From: Epiperipatus broadwayi
Taxonomy: Eukaryota > Onychophora > Udeonychophora > Euonychophora > Peripatidae
Length of the DNA: 64,000 nucleotides
Assembly (NCBI GenBank): GCA_028023455.1
Contig: JAQFVV010006221.1
Location: forward strand, 10,025,011-10,089,010
Reading direction: 5' to 3'
The notes beneath the pieces are model-generated. The model was not told where the DNA came from and ran no database searches. It saw only the letters and a list, made by a program, of their open reading frames with translations. The position numbers and the translations under genes are program-made. Shown one piece after another: positions 47,566-59,833 of the stretch (positions within the stretch are counted from its first letter, which is position 1; every line of letters begins with the position of its first letter).

Positions 47566-48655
47566 ATAATAATAATGATGATGATAATGATGATGATGAT
47601 AATATAACGTTCTGCTTATTTAGCACAGGAAGTAAGTAATTAGAAAAAGAAAGGCCTTAACCTTCTTCACATGCACCTTAAACATTTGTCTAATAGTCAA
47701 GCTATGTAGTTTTTGACTATAGAGGGATGTCCCAACCCTCAATAATATAAGATAGGGACTTTATAAAGATAAGAGTAGATGTCTTATCTTTAACCTAAAT
47801 TCTTATAGGCCAATCTGAAATATCTTGATTTGAGATCTTGAATATATTACTCTTTTCACATTTAAATCTACTATTCCCTTTCACAAATTAACTTACTTGA
47901 AATCTTGCAATTTACAGTCAGTTAATATTAAGATCTTTTTAATGGAAATATAGAAACTAATGTAACATTTCTATATTTCCACTAAAAAGATCTTAATATT
48001 AACTTTGCATAAGTTAATTTGTGAAAGGGAGTACTAGATTTAAATGTGAAAAGAGCAATATCTTCATACTCTCAAATCAAGATGCTTCAGATTGGCCTAT
48101 ATAAGTAAAAATTTAGCTTAAAGATAAGACAGCCCCTTTTACCTTTATTAAGTCCCTATCTTGTATTGAGGTTTGGGAAGTCCCTCTGTACTCAAAAACT
48201 ATATTATTTGACTATTAGACAAATGTTTAAGGTGCATGGTTAAAGTCTTTCTCTTTCTAATTATAGACTTCCTGTGTACTTGATAAATAATCAGAATGTT
48301 ACATTAGTTTCTGTATTTCCATTAAAAAGATCTTAATATTAACTTGATGTAAATCATAAGATTTCTCTTAAGTTAATTTGTGAAAGAAAATAGTTGATTT
48401 AAATGTAAAGAGAGTAATATCTTCATGCTCTCAAATCAAAATGCTTAAGATTAGCCTTCATAAATAAGAATTTAGGTTAAAGATAAGATTGTCACTGATA
48501 TCTTTATAATGTCCCCATCTTATGTTGAGGTTTGAGAGATCCCTCTACAGTTAAAACTACATCATTTGGCTATTATACAAATGTTTAAAGCACATGTGAA
48601 AAAGATTAAAGCCTTTCTTTTTCTAATAATAATAATAATTATAATAATCATCATC
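47566..48655. mobile_element. large foldback repeat with an extra direct copy
   Basis: Three copies of a roughly 340-bp unit. The first (about 47610-47965) is inverted relative to the second (about 47966-48300), which is followed in direct orientation by the third (about 48301-48640). Shared blocks include CTTTCACAAATTAACTTA/TTAATTTGTGAAAG, AAAAGATCTTAATATTAAC, GATTTAAATGTGAAAAGAG and ACAAATGTTTAAGGTGCATG. The outer edges are TGATGATGATAATGATG on the left and ATCATCATCATC on the right. No open frame. It may be an inverted-repeat DNA element in which one arm was duplicated. Confidence 0.7.
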
Positions 48656-49334
48656 ATCTACATTAGTACACCCGGAAAGTTTTTTTTGAATAGTTAGTAT
48701 TAGAAAATCTAAACTTAATTTGAATTACACAAACTTTTTAAGTTGTCAAAAACTATTCTTCTTCATAGAGTACTGTTGTGTATTAATATTGTAAATCTGA
48801 GAAATACTGACTTCTGGTTAATACAAAAATTAGGATAAGTTAATATCCTAAAAGTGTAAAACAATTAAGGTTATTTTCTTTGATGATAATTTACACAGTA
48901 ATTAATTAAGTTGTCCATCTACTAAAATAAAAAAGATTACAATTATTAGTGTGTTGCTTAGCAACAGCTAGCTTGTTAAGAGAAATGTCATAAATCATTC
49001 TTAAAAAAGCATATAACTTTGATTCACATTGGCTTACCTCATGAAAGATTCAACATTATTTACTATTGGCAGCTTATAATTTTCAACATGAGCATGCCTG
49101 ACTACATTTGATAAATAATGCACAATGTGAATTTGATTCAGAAAATAATTATAGACAGGTGAATTACAGCTTTGTACATAAAATGTAGTTAGTAGCTTAC
49201 TAGAAAATCCAGTAACTGACTATTCTTAAATCCACTTCACCTTTACAAGTTAATGTGAATAGTATTAGATTCAGAGATCAGTTTGCTTGCTTACCCTGCT
49301 TTTTTTTGTTATTTATTTGAGTGAATTATTATAC
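48656..49334. other. AT-rich sequence without recognisable genes
   Basis: No coding signal. TGTTGCTTAGCAACAGCTAGC near 48953-48973 contains a small palindrome (GTTGCTTAGCAAC). Confidence 0.4.
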
Positions 49335-49612
49335 ATGCATGAAAGAACAAACAGGTGTAACTGACATCTTTGAAATAATTAAAAGACTAAAATGGAGTTA
49401 AACTGGACATATTGCTAGATGAGATGATAATAGATGAACAGGTGAAATCTTAAACTAGATTCTAAGAGATTGTAAAAGACATAGAAAGAGATCACATATG
49501 AGGTTGATGGATGAAATAAGGAAGTGTGTTGGTATGACATGGAGAAGAGAGGCCAGAGATCTGACAAGATGGATTGAAATCAGAGAAAATGATAATGATG
49601 ATGATTGTTATC
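49335..49612 (+). mobile_element. 5'-truncated LINE fragment (RTE 3' end)
   Basis: Corresponds to 41305-41595 of the large LINE: GAACAAACAGGTGTAACTGA, CTGGACATATTGCTAGATGA, GATGGATGAAATAAGGAAGT, ending in ATGATAATGATGATGATTG. Short 5'-truncated copies ending in the TGATGA-type tail are the usual product of LINE insertion. It is diverged by substitutions and contains stops. Confidence 0.88.
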
Positions 49613-50250
49613 TGAATATAAGTTCTAAAAGTTGGATGAGTCTACTATTGAAAAGTCAACAATAAGTCTCATCTTCTAAAATAATTATTGATTACAATAA
49701 TGTTTTAATAATCAAGAAATTTTTACTACTGAAATGATTAGCTGTAATTCAAAAGAGAATTATATCATAACACAGTGCATATGTGAAGGTCTGATTATCT
49801 TCTCCTTAGAATAATACATTTTATTTTTAAAATATGAAAGTTACACGTCACTGATCACAAATCACATTATGTTTAACAATTAGTATAATATATTAAATAC
49901 ATAAATAAGACGGAAACAATTACATATCTCATTTTAATAACCTTACTAAGATTAATATTTAAATAAATGACAAATAATTTTCAAAACTTGACTAATATAT
50001 TTTAAAATATTGGTAATAAACAAAAGTCAATTCTTTATAACAATAAATCTTAAATATTAATAATTGTTATATTTCCATAAAAATGATTAAGTTCTTTTAA
50101 AAATATACTATTTTTATTTATTCTGCACAGCACCATTACAGTAATACCTTTATTTTCATCTCTATATATGGTATAATGGTGATTGGTATATATTTAAGAT
50201 CTATTATTACAATTGTTTTTAATGGTAATAGTAAATTTTATAATATATAT
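49613..50250. other. AT-rich sequence without recognisable genes
   Basis: No coding signal or shared repeat recognised between the LINE tail and the TG...CA insertion. Confidence 0.4.
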
Positions 50251-52396
50251 TGTAACAATCTGGATAAGATAGACTTACGTAAACTGCACTACAGGGCGCC
50301 ATCTAGGCATTTGAACCTAGAAAAATTTATAAAGTAGGCAGATACGTGAGTCAAAAAAAATTTTTTTTTTTTTTAAATATTTTGGTTCCGGTCGTTAGCC
50401 CATGTCACTTCTAAGAGTATATAAAAAAAGAATAAAATAATCCACTGCCAGTAATTAGCATACAAACATTTATTTATGCACATATATATAAGTTTGAAAA
50501 TTGTTTTAGTATCAGTTTACATTTTAACATTTAACATTATTTTTAACTTTATTTTAGATTTTAATTTACATTTTAATTTCTATTATATTATAAGTTTACA
50601 TTTTAATTAAGTTTGCACAGATGGAATTATAAAAATTTGTTTTAATAATGTTGAGTATAGATCGGTTACATAGATTACAACGGTTAAAAACATTTCAAAA
50701 TAAACATAAATGATCAAAATATAAAATCATTGATACTGACAATTGCAGAGGGAAATTTATAAGTAACCCAATAGTATTCACCATAAGATACTTGCATTGT
50801 CACCAATAACTTAAAAGACATCCGAATAAATACATTTTAGATACTCACCATAAGGTATCATTATTTATCGAATGTCTATATATTTTGATCAAATATGAAA
50901 GCCCAAAACATACTTAACCGATAACCAATCCATGCAAGCATCTATAAACAACTTAAATTTAATGCATTTTTATTTAGTGTCGAGTATGAATAGACTACCT
51001 AGATTTGCATTTGAAAATAAAACATTCTATCCCTATTTAACCTTAGGCTAAAGATTCACAGCCAAAACTGGCGTCAATTTATCTGATATATCGATGCATT
51101 CAATGTAATATGAAATACGGCAGCACCAAAAAGTTAAGAGAAGAAATTGCCTCTCGTCAAATAGGAATATTACATCTATCTGACAAGAAGAGCAATAAAA
51201 AAAAAACTCCATAGAAAGGAACTGCGTTCTCCGTCTTATAATTCCTTCCATAGGCAAACGGGTGAGTGTGGCATATGAAACTATTCTGCCTGTAGTGAAT
51301 CTGATATTACATCTACTAATCACACCAATATATCCCATCCATTGACGCAATTCAACTACGACACAAATAACCTAAGATTACCCTCCCCTAATATAACTTT
51401 ACAAATCTATACAGCCATTCACACCCGACTTAAGTTTAACATTTATATAATTAATTTAATGAAAAACAAAAATCATGATAAAACTTAAAGAACAAAAAAT
51501 AAATAAATAAATAAATGGAAATGATTTTACAAAAGAAACACATCAAATAAAATTATAACTAATTAATAAATATTTTAGTTTGCTCAGATAGGATTTTATT
51601 GCAGTATTTACCAAAAAGTTTTAAAATTTGGAGTTCTTATTGTTCAAATGAATATAAAGTTCTTATGATTTTTTAAAACGTCCAATTTTATCCATTGCTT
51701 GCCATGAATGTGAATTCCCACACCATCCTAAGATTGGTATTCTGTTGGCCGATTTATTTATCCATCCAGAGATTTTTGCTTTAACTGGTCCTCAATGTAG
51801 AAAACGATAGTTCATTTCTCCTTCTTTCTTAACAGAACTGAAGAGATTGAAGAGTGCGTCTTTTCAATCCCTTCTCCTTCACCTCCGCACTAACACATAT
51901 CTGTCACATCTCTCAATAATAATTATTAATAATTTTCAAACTTGTCCTTTTATATTAATTTGAAGGATCCAATGGACGTTACATCATGATGATGATATGG
52001 TCCTTTCGCTGAGGTCCGATTCCATTGTTTTTCATTCATTGGCTATTTGTTTCTATTGTTTTCCTATCTGACCGATGTTTTTACATTTAAATGCCCAAGG
52101 CTAGTTTACTAATTAAAAATAATCATTTCCATTTTCTGATTACTTAATGTGTTTTCCAAAATTAAAGATATATTTTTATCTCTAAATCTTTTTAAGATTT
52201 AGTTTTAAAATACTTTTTTTTTTAATAAAGTTTTATTTTAATAAATATTTATCTGTGCGATTTTATATATATGCGAGTTTAAGATGATTTTTTAATTTTC
52301 AGTTTTTAATTCTTAAAAAAGAAATTTTTATTGGCGAACTTTTTTTTTATTATTTACTAATAAAAAATAATGTAATGTACGTATGTGCCCGTTACA
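50251..52396. mobile_element. TG...CA-bounded insertion, LTR-like, no clear coding
   Basis: Begins TGTAACAATCTGGATAAG and ends GTGCCCGTTACA, the usual termini of Ty3/gypsy LTRs. It is flanked by ATATATAT on both sides (50243-50250, 52397-52404), a possible 8-bp target duplication weakened by low complexity. The interior differs in texture from its surroundings (GGGCGCCATCTAGGCA at 50294, CCTTCTCCTTCACCTCCGCA at 51871). The 100-codon minus frame at 51048-51350 resembles nothing known to me. A long solo LTR, a deleted LTR element, or a DNA transposon with short TGTAAC ends are all possible. Confidence 0.4.
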
Positions 52397-52404
52397 ATAT
52401 ATAT

Positions 52405-53992
52405 TGGAAGCTTTAGCAATTACTCTCTACAGTAAAATCGTATTGACTTACATTTATTTTAAATAAGATATTAGATTATAATATTAAATTTTTATTGTGA
52501 ATTTTATTAAATCAATTGGCTTTTGTGAAATGTTTTTAATAAAAACATATGAATTGTTGGTAAATCTAATATGTGACCTATATTAAATTCTTTTTTATTT
52601 CCATACAAATTAAACATCAGAAATTTGAGTATCAGAAATAATGAAGCTACAACGACACACTCCTTGGATTTTGAACTCCAATGTCTGCCACACTTTAAAC
52701 TATGCCGGAAAGTTATGCATTAATTCTTACTGTGTTTTTATTAATATGTTTGTAGATAATATACTTTTGTTTTTATTAATATTTCTGCCATATGACTTGA
52801 ATATATAATTTTGTGTTAATGAAATAATTTAGAAAGCTAGTTTTTATAATATTGGAAGATTTTTTTTAGAAATGCTATATAAAAGTGTTGAAATGTTTTT
52901 TTCTAGAAATAGAAGCTTTCTATGACAATCAGCTAACATGTAGATAAACAAAGACATTACTCATTTGTTGAAAAAATTTAAAAATTTGATGTTTGTATAA
53001 TTTCATAACCAAAAAGGATTTTCATCAAATGTGCATTGAAACAAGAGAGTCAAAAAAACCTATTTTTAAAGCTTATATATAGAATTCTATAAGAAGATGT
53101 AAAAAAAAAGCAGGAAAAAGTAGTAAAAAGTCTAAATAAAAATATGTTTAGGGTACATTCAACATTAAACCATTGTTTTGTTTAGTGATGAAAGTAATTA
53201 TCAAAGTTTTTGATTCAAAGAAGCAAGAGATAAATTATATGGGAATGATTATATCATAGATTCTTCTTTTTTACAAAACCTATCAATGGATATGCCTATT
53301 TAGGTATTCTATAGAATGATGCATTATTTAATGCAATAAAAATATAATTTTGCATCTGTTGATTGAAATATCAATAATATTATAACACCAATATTATAAA
53401 TTAAACATAAAATCTTAACTCATTGTAAAAAGATGTTTTTATTTTTTCTAGTTGATAATTCAAGAATTTTTAGTTTATAAGACCATTCTTTTTATGATTA
53501 CATACTATACAAGCATTTTTGGTATTCTAAATATAGATATAAATAAGTATGATAATGTGGTTCTAATAAGATTATGTTTCTTCAACATTTTTATATCCAA
53601 AGTAAGGAAATCTTTGTATAAAAATTGTTTTATTTGATTAAATGCTGAAAACAAGTTAAATGACTAAAAAAAAACCCTGGATTTTAAATCATTAGAATTT
53701 TATTTCTGGATATGTTTATAAGTTATGAATTATTTAAAAAGAATAAAGAATTTTCAACACTTGTGTTCAACAAAAGAGTTATTATAGGTTAATGAGAAAA
53801 CTTATTTAGCCTCAAAGTTCATTAATTAGTAGTAATTGATAGTTTGTGGCAACATCAAAGGTTAAATGTTATCTCTGTGTAAGTGGATATAATCTCATTT
53901 TTATTCTTTATCATAAAAACAATCAATGGAAATATTTAATTTAACATAGAGTAATATATATATTAATCATTTATTTTTTGACTAATTTAGGT
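52405..53992. other. AT-rich sequence without recognisable genes
   Basis: No shared repeat or domain-bearing open frame. Confidence 0.45.
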
Positions 53993-54070
53993 GTCCTCTG
54001 TGATTTAGTGCAATGGTAGAGTGTCAGATCCTAGAGCCCTAGAATTGATTCTAATGCTGACACTTCCTGT
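53993..54070 (+). repeat. degenerate tRNA-like sequence
   Basis: GTGATTTAGTGCAATGGTAG resembles an A box, and GAATTGATTCTA 31 bp further on a worn B box. The outer ends GTGTC and GACAC could pair as an acceptor stem. There is no conserved anticodon arm, so it is a SINE head or tRNA pseudogene, not a functional tRNA gene. Confidence 0.4.
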
Positions 54071-54672
54071 ACTAAACATCACATGAAGAGTTTTTCCTGT
54101 TTTAATAACATTCTGCACTCAAATGTTTTATGAACTCTCAAGCAATAAATCCATTCAAATATTTTTTATTTATGCTAATATGGTTAAATTTACATATTGA
54201 CAGTAATTGTGATGCAAGTTCTTTATCATTTCTGTTAACAGAGAGTCAGAATACTATGAATTATATATTTATCTCTAAAAGAGAAAAAAGTTTAAATTAC
54301 AAATTATTAATTTGAAAATAAGCTATGCACATTAACTTTATTAATTTTAATATTTTTTAAAACAGTTATTTCTCTCAGAAACAATAAATTTAGCAATGAA
54401 GCAAATATAATCATGTTTTTAAGTATTTTTACCTTGTTTTCTATCACATGACCAAGTGATAACATTATTATAAATAAGTTCCCTGAATACGACATGGTAA
54501 GAATAGGGTTAATTGTGTAATGTTAAATTAAAGTAAAATCACTGACAACTAGAGCTTGCAGATCTAATAAAAATTATCTTTGCTTATTTTTTATATATAG
54601 GTCCTTAATTATTTATTCAATGGGCTTTTAACTTAAGCTCTTGATAGAGTCTGCTGGTGAAGATAGTGGAAT
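54071..54672. other. AT-rich sequence without recognisable genes
   Basis: The two 61-62-codon open frames here (54130-54315 plus, 54307-54495 minus) have no recognisable motif. Confidence 0.4.
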
Positions 54673-54685
54673 AAATTTTAGATGT

Positions 54686-54797
54686 GTCAAGCTTTGTTAG
54701 CCGAGAGGTCATCGCAGCCGCCTTGCACGCAAGTAGTTGGTTGCAGACGGTTGTGGGTTCACATCCCAGCCGATGCTAGGACATATGAAAAAAAAAA
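54686..54797 (+). mobile_element. tRNA-like SINE, subfamily A2, with target duplication
   Basis: GTCAAGCTTTGTTAGCCGAG, GCCTTGCACGCAAGTAG, long variable-arm segment TTGCAGACGGTTGTGGGTTC, ACATCCCAGCCGATGC, ATATG and an A run. The flanks AAATTTTAGATGTG at 54673-54686 and 54795-54808 are an exact 14-bp target duplication. Confidence 0.9.
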
Positions 54798-54808
54798 TTT
54801 TAGATGTG

Positions 54809-55721
54809 AGAATTAATTATAAATAATCAATAATTAATGTTTGGCTGAAAATACATGGTGCTATTTATATTGCATACACAAGACCCATACATAATATATG
54901 TTCTTATTTTGTTTTTATATCATCATTATATAATGTATTTAACACATAAATGCAAGTAAGTAAATATGTATGATCTTAAAATGTATTATCATTGAAGAAA
55001 TTATTTTCTTATTTATATATTGGGTAGAAACCAATGTCTTTAAGCATGCATGACTTATTACCAATATTTCTTTTATTTATATAAATTATTATGAAGACAA
55101 ACTTTTAGTTTTGTGAATATTTTGGTGCCAATAAACTTTAAAATATTTGGAAACTTAAAATAATTTTCCGAATGATGAATCTTGGTGAAAAAGAAGACAC
55201 TTTTAAGAATTTTAAACTTCTAAAAATATAATGTCTTAACAAAAACGAGATTTAAAATACCATCTAATATTACACAGGGAATATTTGATAGCAGAGATTT
55301 TTTCCTCTCAAAACGACAGATAAAAGTTAGTAGAATTAAAATTGGAAAGTGTTTTTAAAATCATCAAAATTATATTCATTAACAGTAAAAATAAAGAAAA
55401 AAGTCATACCCTGATTGAAAAAATTCTAAACTGATTCAGTTCTGGTTTGAATCCAGGTTGTAGACATGGTAAGTATATATACATGCCCTGTTTTACATTA
55501 CTATGACCTTCAAGTAATAAAAATACTCCTAATTTCATTTTAATAATATTAATAAATATGCCTCTTAACTAAAGGACTATTAGGTTTCTGTTGAAGCTAT
55601 CAATGGAGAATAAATAGTATTAAGAAAGTGGCATGCATTGACAATCTGCAAGAAACAAATGCATTATTTTATAGTATTCTATTGTCTGATTATATAAGCT
55701 GCCTTTGGGTAAAGAGTTTAA
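54809..55721. other. AT-rich sequence without recognisable genes
   Basis: No shared repeat or coding signal recognised. Confidence 0.45.
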
Positions 55722-56170
55722 ACCACTAAACATCACATGATCACCATTTCTTATGCTAGAACATAACTGTTATTAAAACAGGCAAAACTCTCCTTACAGT
55801 AGTGCCACTCAGTGCTAACCAGAGTAATCAATAGATGCCAGAAGGCTTGTGCATAAAATCCCCATCTAGTGCCTACTCATCCAATATCCCCAAACTAATT
55901 TCTGTGTTTTCAATTTTATTCTCATAGTTTTGTAGTTAAGTAGAGATAAAAGGTGGCTGCTGGAGGGTTGCATTAGATTCTAAAATCTAGGTGCAGTGCT
56001 CTCAGATCCAAATCTACCCACTAATGAAGGACACAAGCCAGAAACTAGTCTGGGGATATTGGATGAGTAGTCACTAGATGGGGATTTTATGCACAAGCCT
56101 TCTGGCATCCATTGATTACTCTGGTTGGCATTGAGGGGCACTACTGTATGGAGAATTATTCCTGTTTTTG
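55722..56170. repeat. family B inverted-pair element, HHR in right arm
   Basis: Mirror image of the element at 18455-19018. The left part has the AACATCACATGATCACC extension, then the tail in minus orientation (55781-55902, from GGCAAAACTCTCC to ATCCAATATCCCCAAACTAA). The spacer is CAATTTTATTCTCATAG...GGAGGGTTGCATTAGATTCT. The right part is the hammerhead region (56003-56075) and the tail in plus orientation to GGAGAATTATTCC. The minus frame at 55980-56186 is noise. Confidence 0.8.
56003..56075 (+). ncRNA. hammerhead motif, family B, G5 mutated
   Basis: CAGATCCAA, ACCCA, CTAATGA (consensus CTGATGA, so G5 to A), a stem II region with one arm changed (AGGA..GCCA), GAAA, CTAGTC, TGGGGATATTGGATGAG. 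Distal stem I ATCCAA/TTGGAT and the GTC cleavage triplet persist. Loss of G5 and of stem II pairing should abolish activity. Confidence 0.72.
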
Positions 56171-56726
56171 GTAGAGGATTTAACATAGAAACTAGAAATC
56201 AAAACAAATTCATATATAATTAATGAAATAACTTTTTTTATAAGCACCTATGTCAAAAATGTATTTTCTATTTTTGATAAAACATCAAATTCATATATAC
56301 AATTAATTTATTGCTGTAACAAGTTTTAAAATCAGATAGTAAACATTTTTTCAAAGAGAAATAATGAAACAATAAACAATTTTACATGTGCTAACATCAA
56401 AATCATTATTTTTTCCCATTAACAAATGAGATAACTATCAGTTTGTAAAGATATTATATGTCAAACAATGACAATAAAAGTTTGCAAGACTAAAAGAAGT
56501 TGATTTAACTCTCGTGGATATTTGCAACAGAATTTATTTCATTTTGTAAGTTGTTATTGCTTGAATTGATTGATATATACTATCTTTACAGACTAATAGA
56601 AATGGTTTTGTTAGGGAAACTTTCTGATTTGGGCATTAAAAGTTATTAGACTATTTGTTTCAACATTCTCTTATGCTAAGTAACTATCATGTGACTTTAT
56701 ATTTCCTGTTGCATTGCCAATCCATA
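56171..56726. other. AT-rich sequence without recognisable genes
   Basis: No shared repeat or coding signal recognised. Confidence 0.4.
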
Positions 56727-56945
56727 TAATATTAATATCATTTATGTTCTTTATTATTTTTTGCAATGCTTTTTACAACCCACTATTAATGTTTTTGATT
56801 GCAGCAGCAATCTTCTTCAGAACTTCTTTGAAAATATAAGTAGAAGTTCTAAAGAAGATTGCTTGGGCAATCAAAACCATCAATACTGGATTGTAAAAAG
56901 AATTGTAAAAAGTCATAAAGAACATAAATGATATTAATATCATCG
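56727..56945. mobile_element. foldback element, about 219 bp
   Basis: Arms 56727-56829 and 56842-56945 are inverted copies: ATATTAATATCATTTATGTT...CAATCTTCTTCAGAACTTCT and AGAAGTTCTAAAGAAGATTG...AACATAAATGATATTAATAT, with a loop of about 12 bp. Differences between the arms (for example GCAGCAGC against GCTTGGGC) show it is not recent. No open frame. Confidence 0.75.
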
Positions 56946-56949
56946 GACA

Positions 56950-57211
56950 TTAATATATATATATATATATTCAAATTTTATTTTTATCTGAGTGCATCTT
57001 TCATCATATCACAACCAATCATCAATCCAATAATCAGACCAACCGGTACTTTTTTTAAACATCCAGTTTTCTTTTTTTTGAAGTGTGTAAGTCATATATA
57101 GTCATATTATAATTTTAGATGCACATACAACATTTTTAGACATCCTTTTAACATCATATATATATATATATATATATATTAATATCATATATATATATAT
57201 ATATATATATT
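56950..57211. repeat. cluster of (TA)n microsatellites
   Basis: Three AT dinucleotide tracts near 56951-56969, 57158-57178 and 57187-57211, with unremarkable sequence between. The last two are joined by a short duplicated AATATCATATA segment. Confidence 0.85.
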
Positions 57212-57289
57212 TCAAACTTCTATTTAATCATAATTTTCTGAAACATGATCAGAAAGATGTGGAAAAAATAAATAAAAAGGACTAATGGC

Positions 57290-57390
57290 TTTATTGCTCA
57301 GAATGTCAAAATTGTGAGCTTCAGAATTAATCCTTGGACCTCCCAATCCAAAATTGAACATTCTACTTCTGCACCAAACTAGCACTGCCC
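57290..57390 (-). repeat. degenerate tRNA-like SINE head
   Basis: On the minus strand TAGTTTGGTGCAGAAGTAG resembles an A box, TTTTGGATTGGGAGGTCC an anticodon and variable region with a possible TGG anticodon, and GGATTAATTCTGAAG a B box. The general order matches tRNA-Pro, but too many positions are changed for a functional gene. Confidence 0.4.
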
Positions 57391-58363
57391 AGATCACAAT
57401 ATCTTACAGATATGTTCATAATTTGTTTAGCATTTAATAAATAGAAATTTACTATAGTTTGATAACAAGTGTGAAACTTTTTGAAGTCACAACTTTGCTA
57501 CATAGCACTTTATAGAATTATATTAATAATTATTGCTAATCATTCATTAATCTAGAGATTAACTCTAGACCAGATATACTCCTTAATTCTCGCTTGATTA
57601 AAAAATATGTGCATAGTATTATAGAGGCATCAGCACTTGAACTTCTTTGCCCATGTTACAAGTTTTGATAACTTTCACCACATCACTCCCATGCAGTGTA
57701 AGATCTAAAATTAGTCTACTTCAATACCTTCTAAAGGGGTGTACAATCCTTTGCACTGTAATATATTTTAATGTTTTATTCTTATCTTAGCACATCTGTC
57801 ACCTTAATTCAATACTACCATAACCATCTATTAGCCCAGAAATCAAGCCAACCTTTCTCAATTTGGATGTATTAACTATAAATAATGTTTCTTTTATTAT
57901 GTGTGCTTGTTGCTTTGCGTATTAATGTGTTTGATCTATTTTATTTTCATTCTTTGTTTATTATGTTAGCATTTCAGATTTATTTTTAAAATGTTGGTTT
58001 TATTTAAAATATATACTTTTTACGGAAGCTAGCTTTACATGTTTATTTTAGTATATAGCAGATTGTGTTTGATAAATTTTTTTTTTGACAGATATTAATT
58101 TGTCTGACAGAATGGAGTCTTTAAAATCTTAGATTAATTTTCCATGGCGTTATAGATTTTATGATAGATATTCTTTAATAAATATGAATTTGTTTTAAAT
58201 CTTAAAGCTTAGACTTTAAATAAACTTATTAAATAATATTGAGTTAAATTGTTTGACTTTATTTTTGAATTTAAATTATTTAGATATGCGAATATGAAAT
58301 AAAATTTTAATTATTCTACAAATAACGGTCTAATTTCGTTTTAGTTTTTCATGAAATATCCTG
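57391..58363. other. AT-rich sequence without recognisable genes
   Basis: No shared repeat or coding signal recognised. Confidence 0.4.
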
Positions 58364-58374
58364 CAACTTTAGAT

Positions 58375-58489
58375 ATATATTTTTTTCTCATATGTCATAG
58401 CATCGGCCGGGACGCGAACCCACACCCGTCTGCAACCAACTACTTGCTTGCAAGGCGGGTGCGATGACTTCTCGGCTAACAACGGTTGA
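58375..58489 (-). mobile_element. tRNA-like SINE, subfamily A2, with target duplication
   Basis: T-rich stretch, CATATGTCATAGCATCGGCC, GAACCCACACCCGTCTGC, TTGCAAGGCGGGTGCGATGA, CTTCTCGGCTAACAACG, TTGAC. The flanks CAACTTTAGAT at 58364-58374 and 58490-58500 are an exact target duplication. The paired changes in the variable arm (CACCCG with CGGGTG) look compensatory. Confidence 0.9.
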
Positions 58490-58767
58490 CAACTTTAGAT
58501 TTATCTTCACTTCAGATAACACAAGAATATTACGTGAGAAGATACATATATAAAGTAAAGAGGCAATTCTTATATATCTATTTAAAGATTTTATAATAAA
58601 CAGACAATCTGCAAAGACTGATCTAAATAGTTCCTGGAAAATCATATGACATCTATTTTTTGTTTGCATCATAATGATTACAACTTAATCAAAAATATTG
58701 TTGTTAAATTCTATATTATTACCATTTATTTTTATGACTATTATAATTTGAAACTATTATATATATA

Positions 58768-59400
58768 TCTGCAGAAAAGTTTCTGTTAAGTGAAAAAGAC
58801 CCCCTGATTTCTCTTTGAGGCTTTAAAATAACCAAGCATGATAAATAACTAATGTTCATTTCACTTGTTTTTATTATTGCAGTTAGTATTATTATGTGAT
58901 TATTCAAATGGGATGGGGTTCTCAACCACCATTAAACATGACGGTAAGTTTGTACAGGCTTTTTATATCATTAAGATCAAGAAACATTTACATGTTTTTT
59001 TTCCAGTTTTCCAATAGCTTACAACTGAAATATCAGTTGACTTTTCTTGAAAGTAGGAAGAATGTGAGCTATTGTTTTTATGGATATTTACAACTATGAC
59101 ATATAAAACTAAATTCCTGCTCTTATTTCTGGAATGCCATAGCATCACCAGCTAAAGCAGAGGTTGGTTGTCAAAAAGAGAGAGGTGTAAAAATTTCCTA
59201 ATTGTAGATATAGGCTACCATTTTATTATAATTTTACTTAGGTACCAACAATTGCATATCACTTTTAAATAAAGGGAGATTGTGTAAATTAGAATTGTGA
59301 CATCATGGATCTTTGTGAAAGTAGAAGAAAAAATGAAGGAAGAGTTGAACATTCTCTAAAATTATATATGGCTTCAGTATTTATAGCTATTTGAGTAGGG
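58768..59400 (+). mobile_element. LINE 5' fragment, diverged
   Basis: Parallels the start of the LINE at 38303-38960: CTGCAGAAA, CCTGATTTCTCTTTGAGG, CTAATGTTCATTTCACTTG, GTTAGTATTATTATGTGATTATTC, AAGATCAAGAAACATTTACATG, then the region of the first coding block (AGGCTACCATTT, TTACTTAGGTACCAACAATTGCAT). It stops before the reverse transcriptase. It also begins directly after a short (TA)n tract. The open frames at 58719-59148 are shadows of this decayed copy. Confidence 0.8.
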
Positions 59401-59710
59401 ATTGTTTACATAGGTAGAAAAAAAATTAAAAAGAAAATTTATTCTTTAATTAATAAAAATAAGATAACTCTAACAATATAATATATATATATAGGTTCAT
59501 AAATATAAACAAGTTTACATTATTTTTGATTTGGTTTAGAAATATTGTCTTCATTAAAATGTCTTTTTTAATCTCTTTTGGTACAATCATTGATAATCTA
59601 CAGTAACTATTTCAGAAAATGTACTGATAAAACACTTAAGTTAATTTTAATTAATATGCATATAAAAGTCACCTCTTTTTTTATTTTCAAAAATATAATT
59701 CTTTTGGAAC
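59401..59710. other. AT-rich sequence without recognisable genes
   Basis: No feature recognised apart from an A/T-rich flank. The frame at 59578-59814 runs into the following SINE. Confidence 0.4.
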
Positions 59711-59725
59711 AAATTAACAATCCTT

Positions 59726-59820
59726 GTCAAGCGTTGATGGCCGAGTTGTTAGCACAGCTGCCTTACAAGCAGTTGTCCCGGTGGTTGCTTTCAGGTCGAC
59801 GCTTTGACACATAAAAAAAA
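59726..59820 (+). mobile_element. tRNA-like SINE, subfamily A1, with target duplication
   Basis: GTCAAGCGTTGATGGCCGAG, GCACAGCTGCCTTACAAGCA, GTTGTCCCGG, a damaged B box (GTGGTTGCTTTCAGG), CGCTTTGACACAT and an A run. The flanks AAATTAACAATCC (59711-59723) and AAATTAAAAATCC (59821-59833) are a target duplication with one difference. Confidence 0.87.
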
Positions 59821-59833
59821 AAATTAAAAATCC

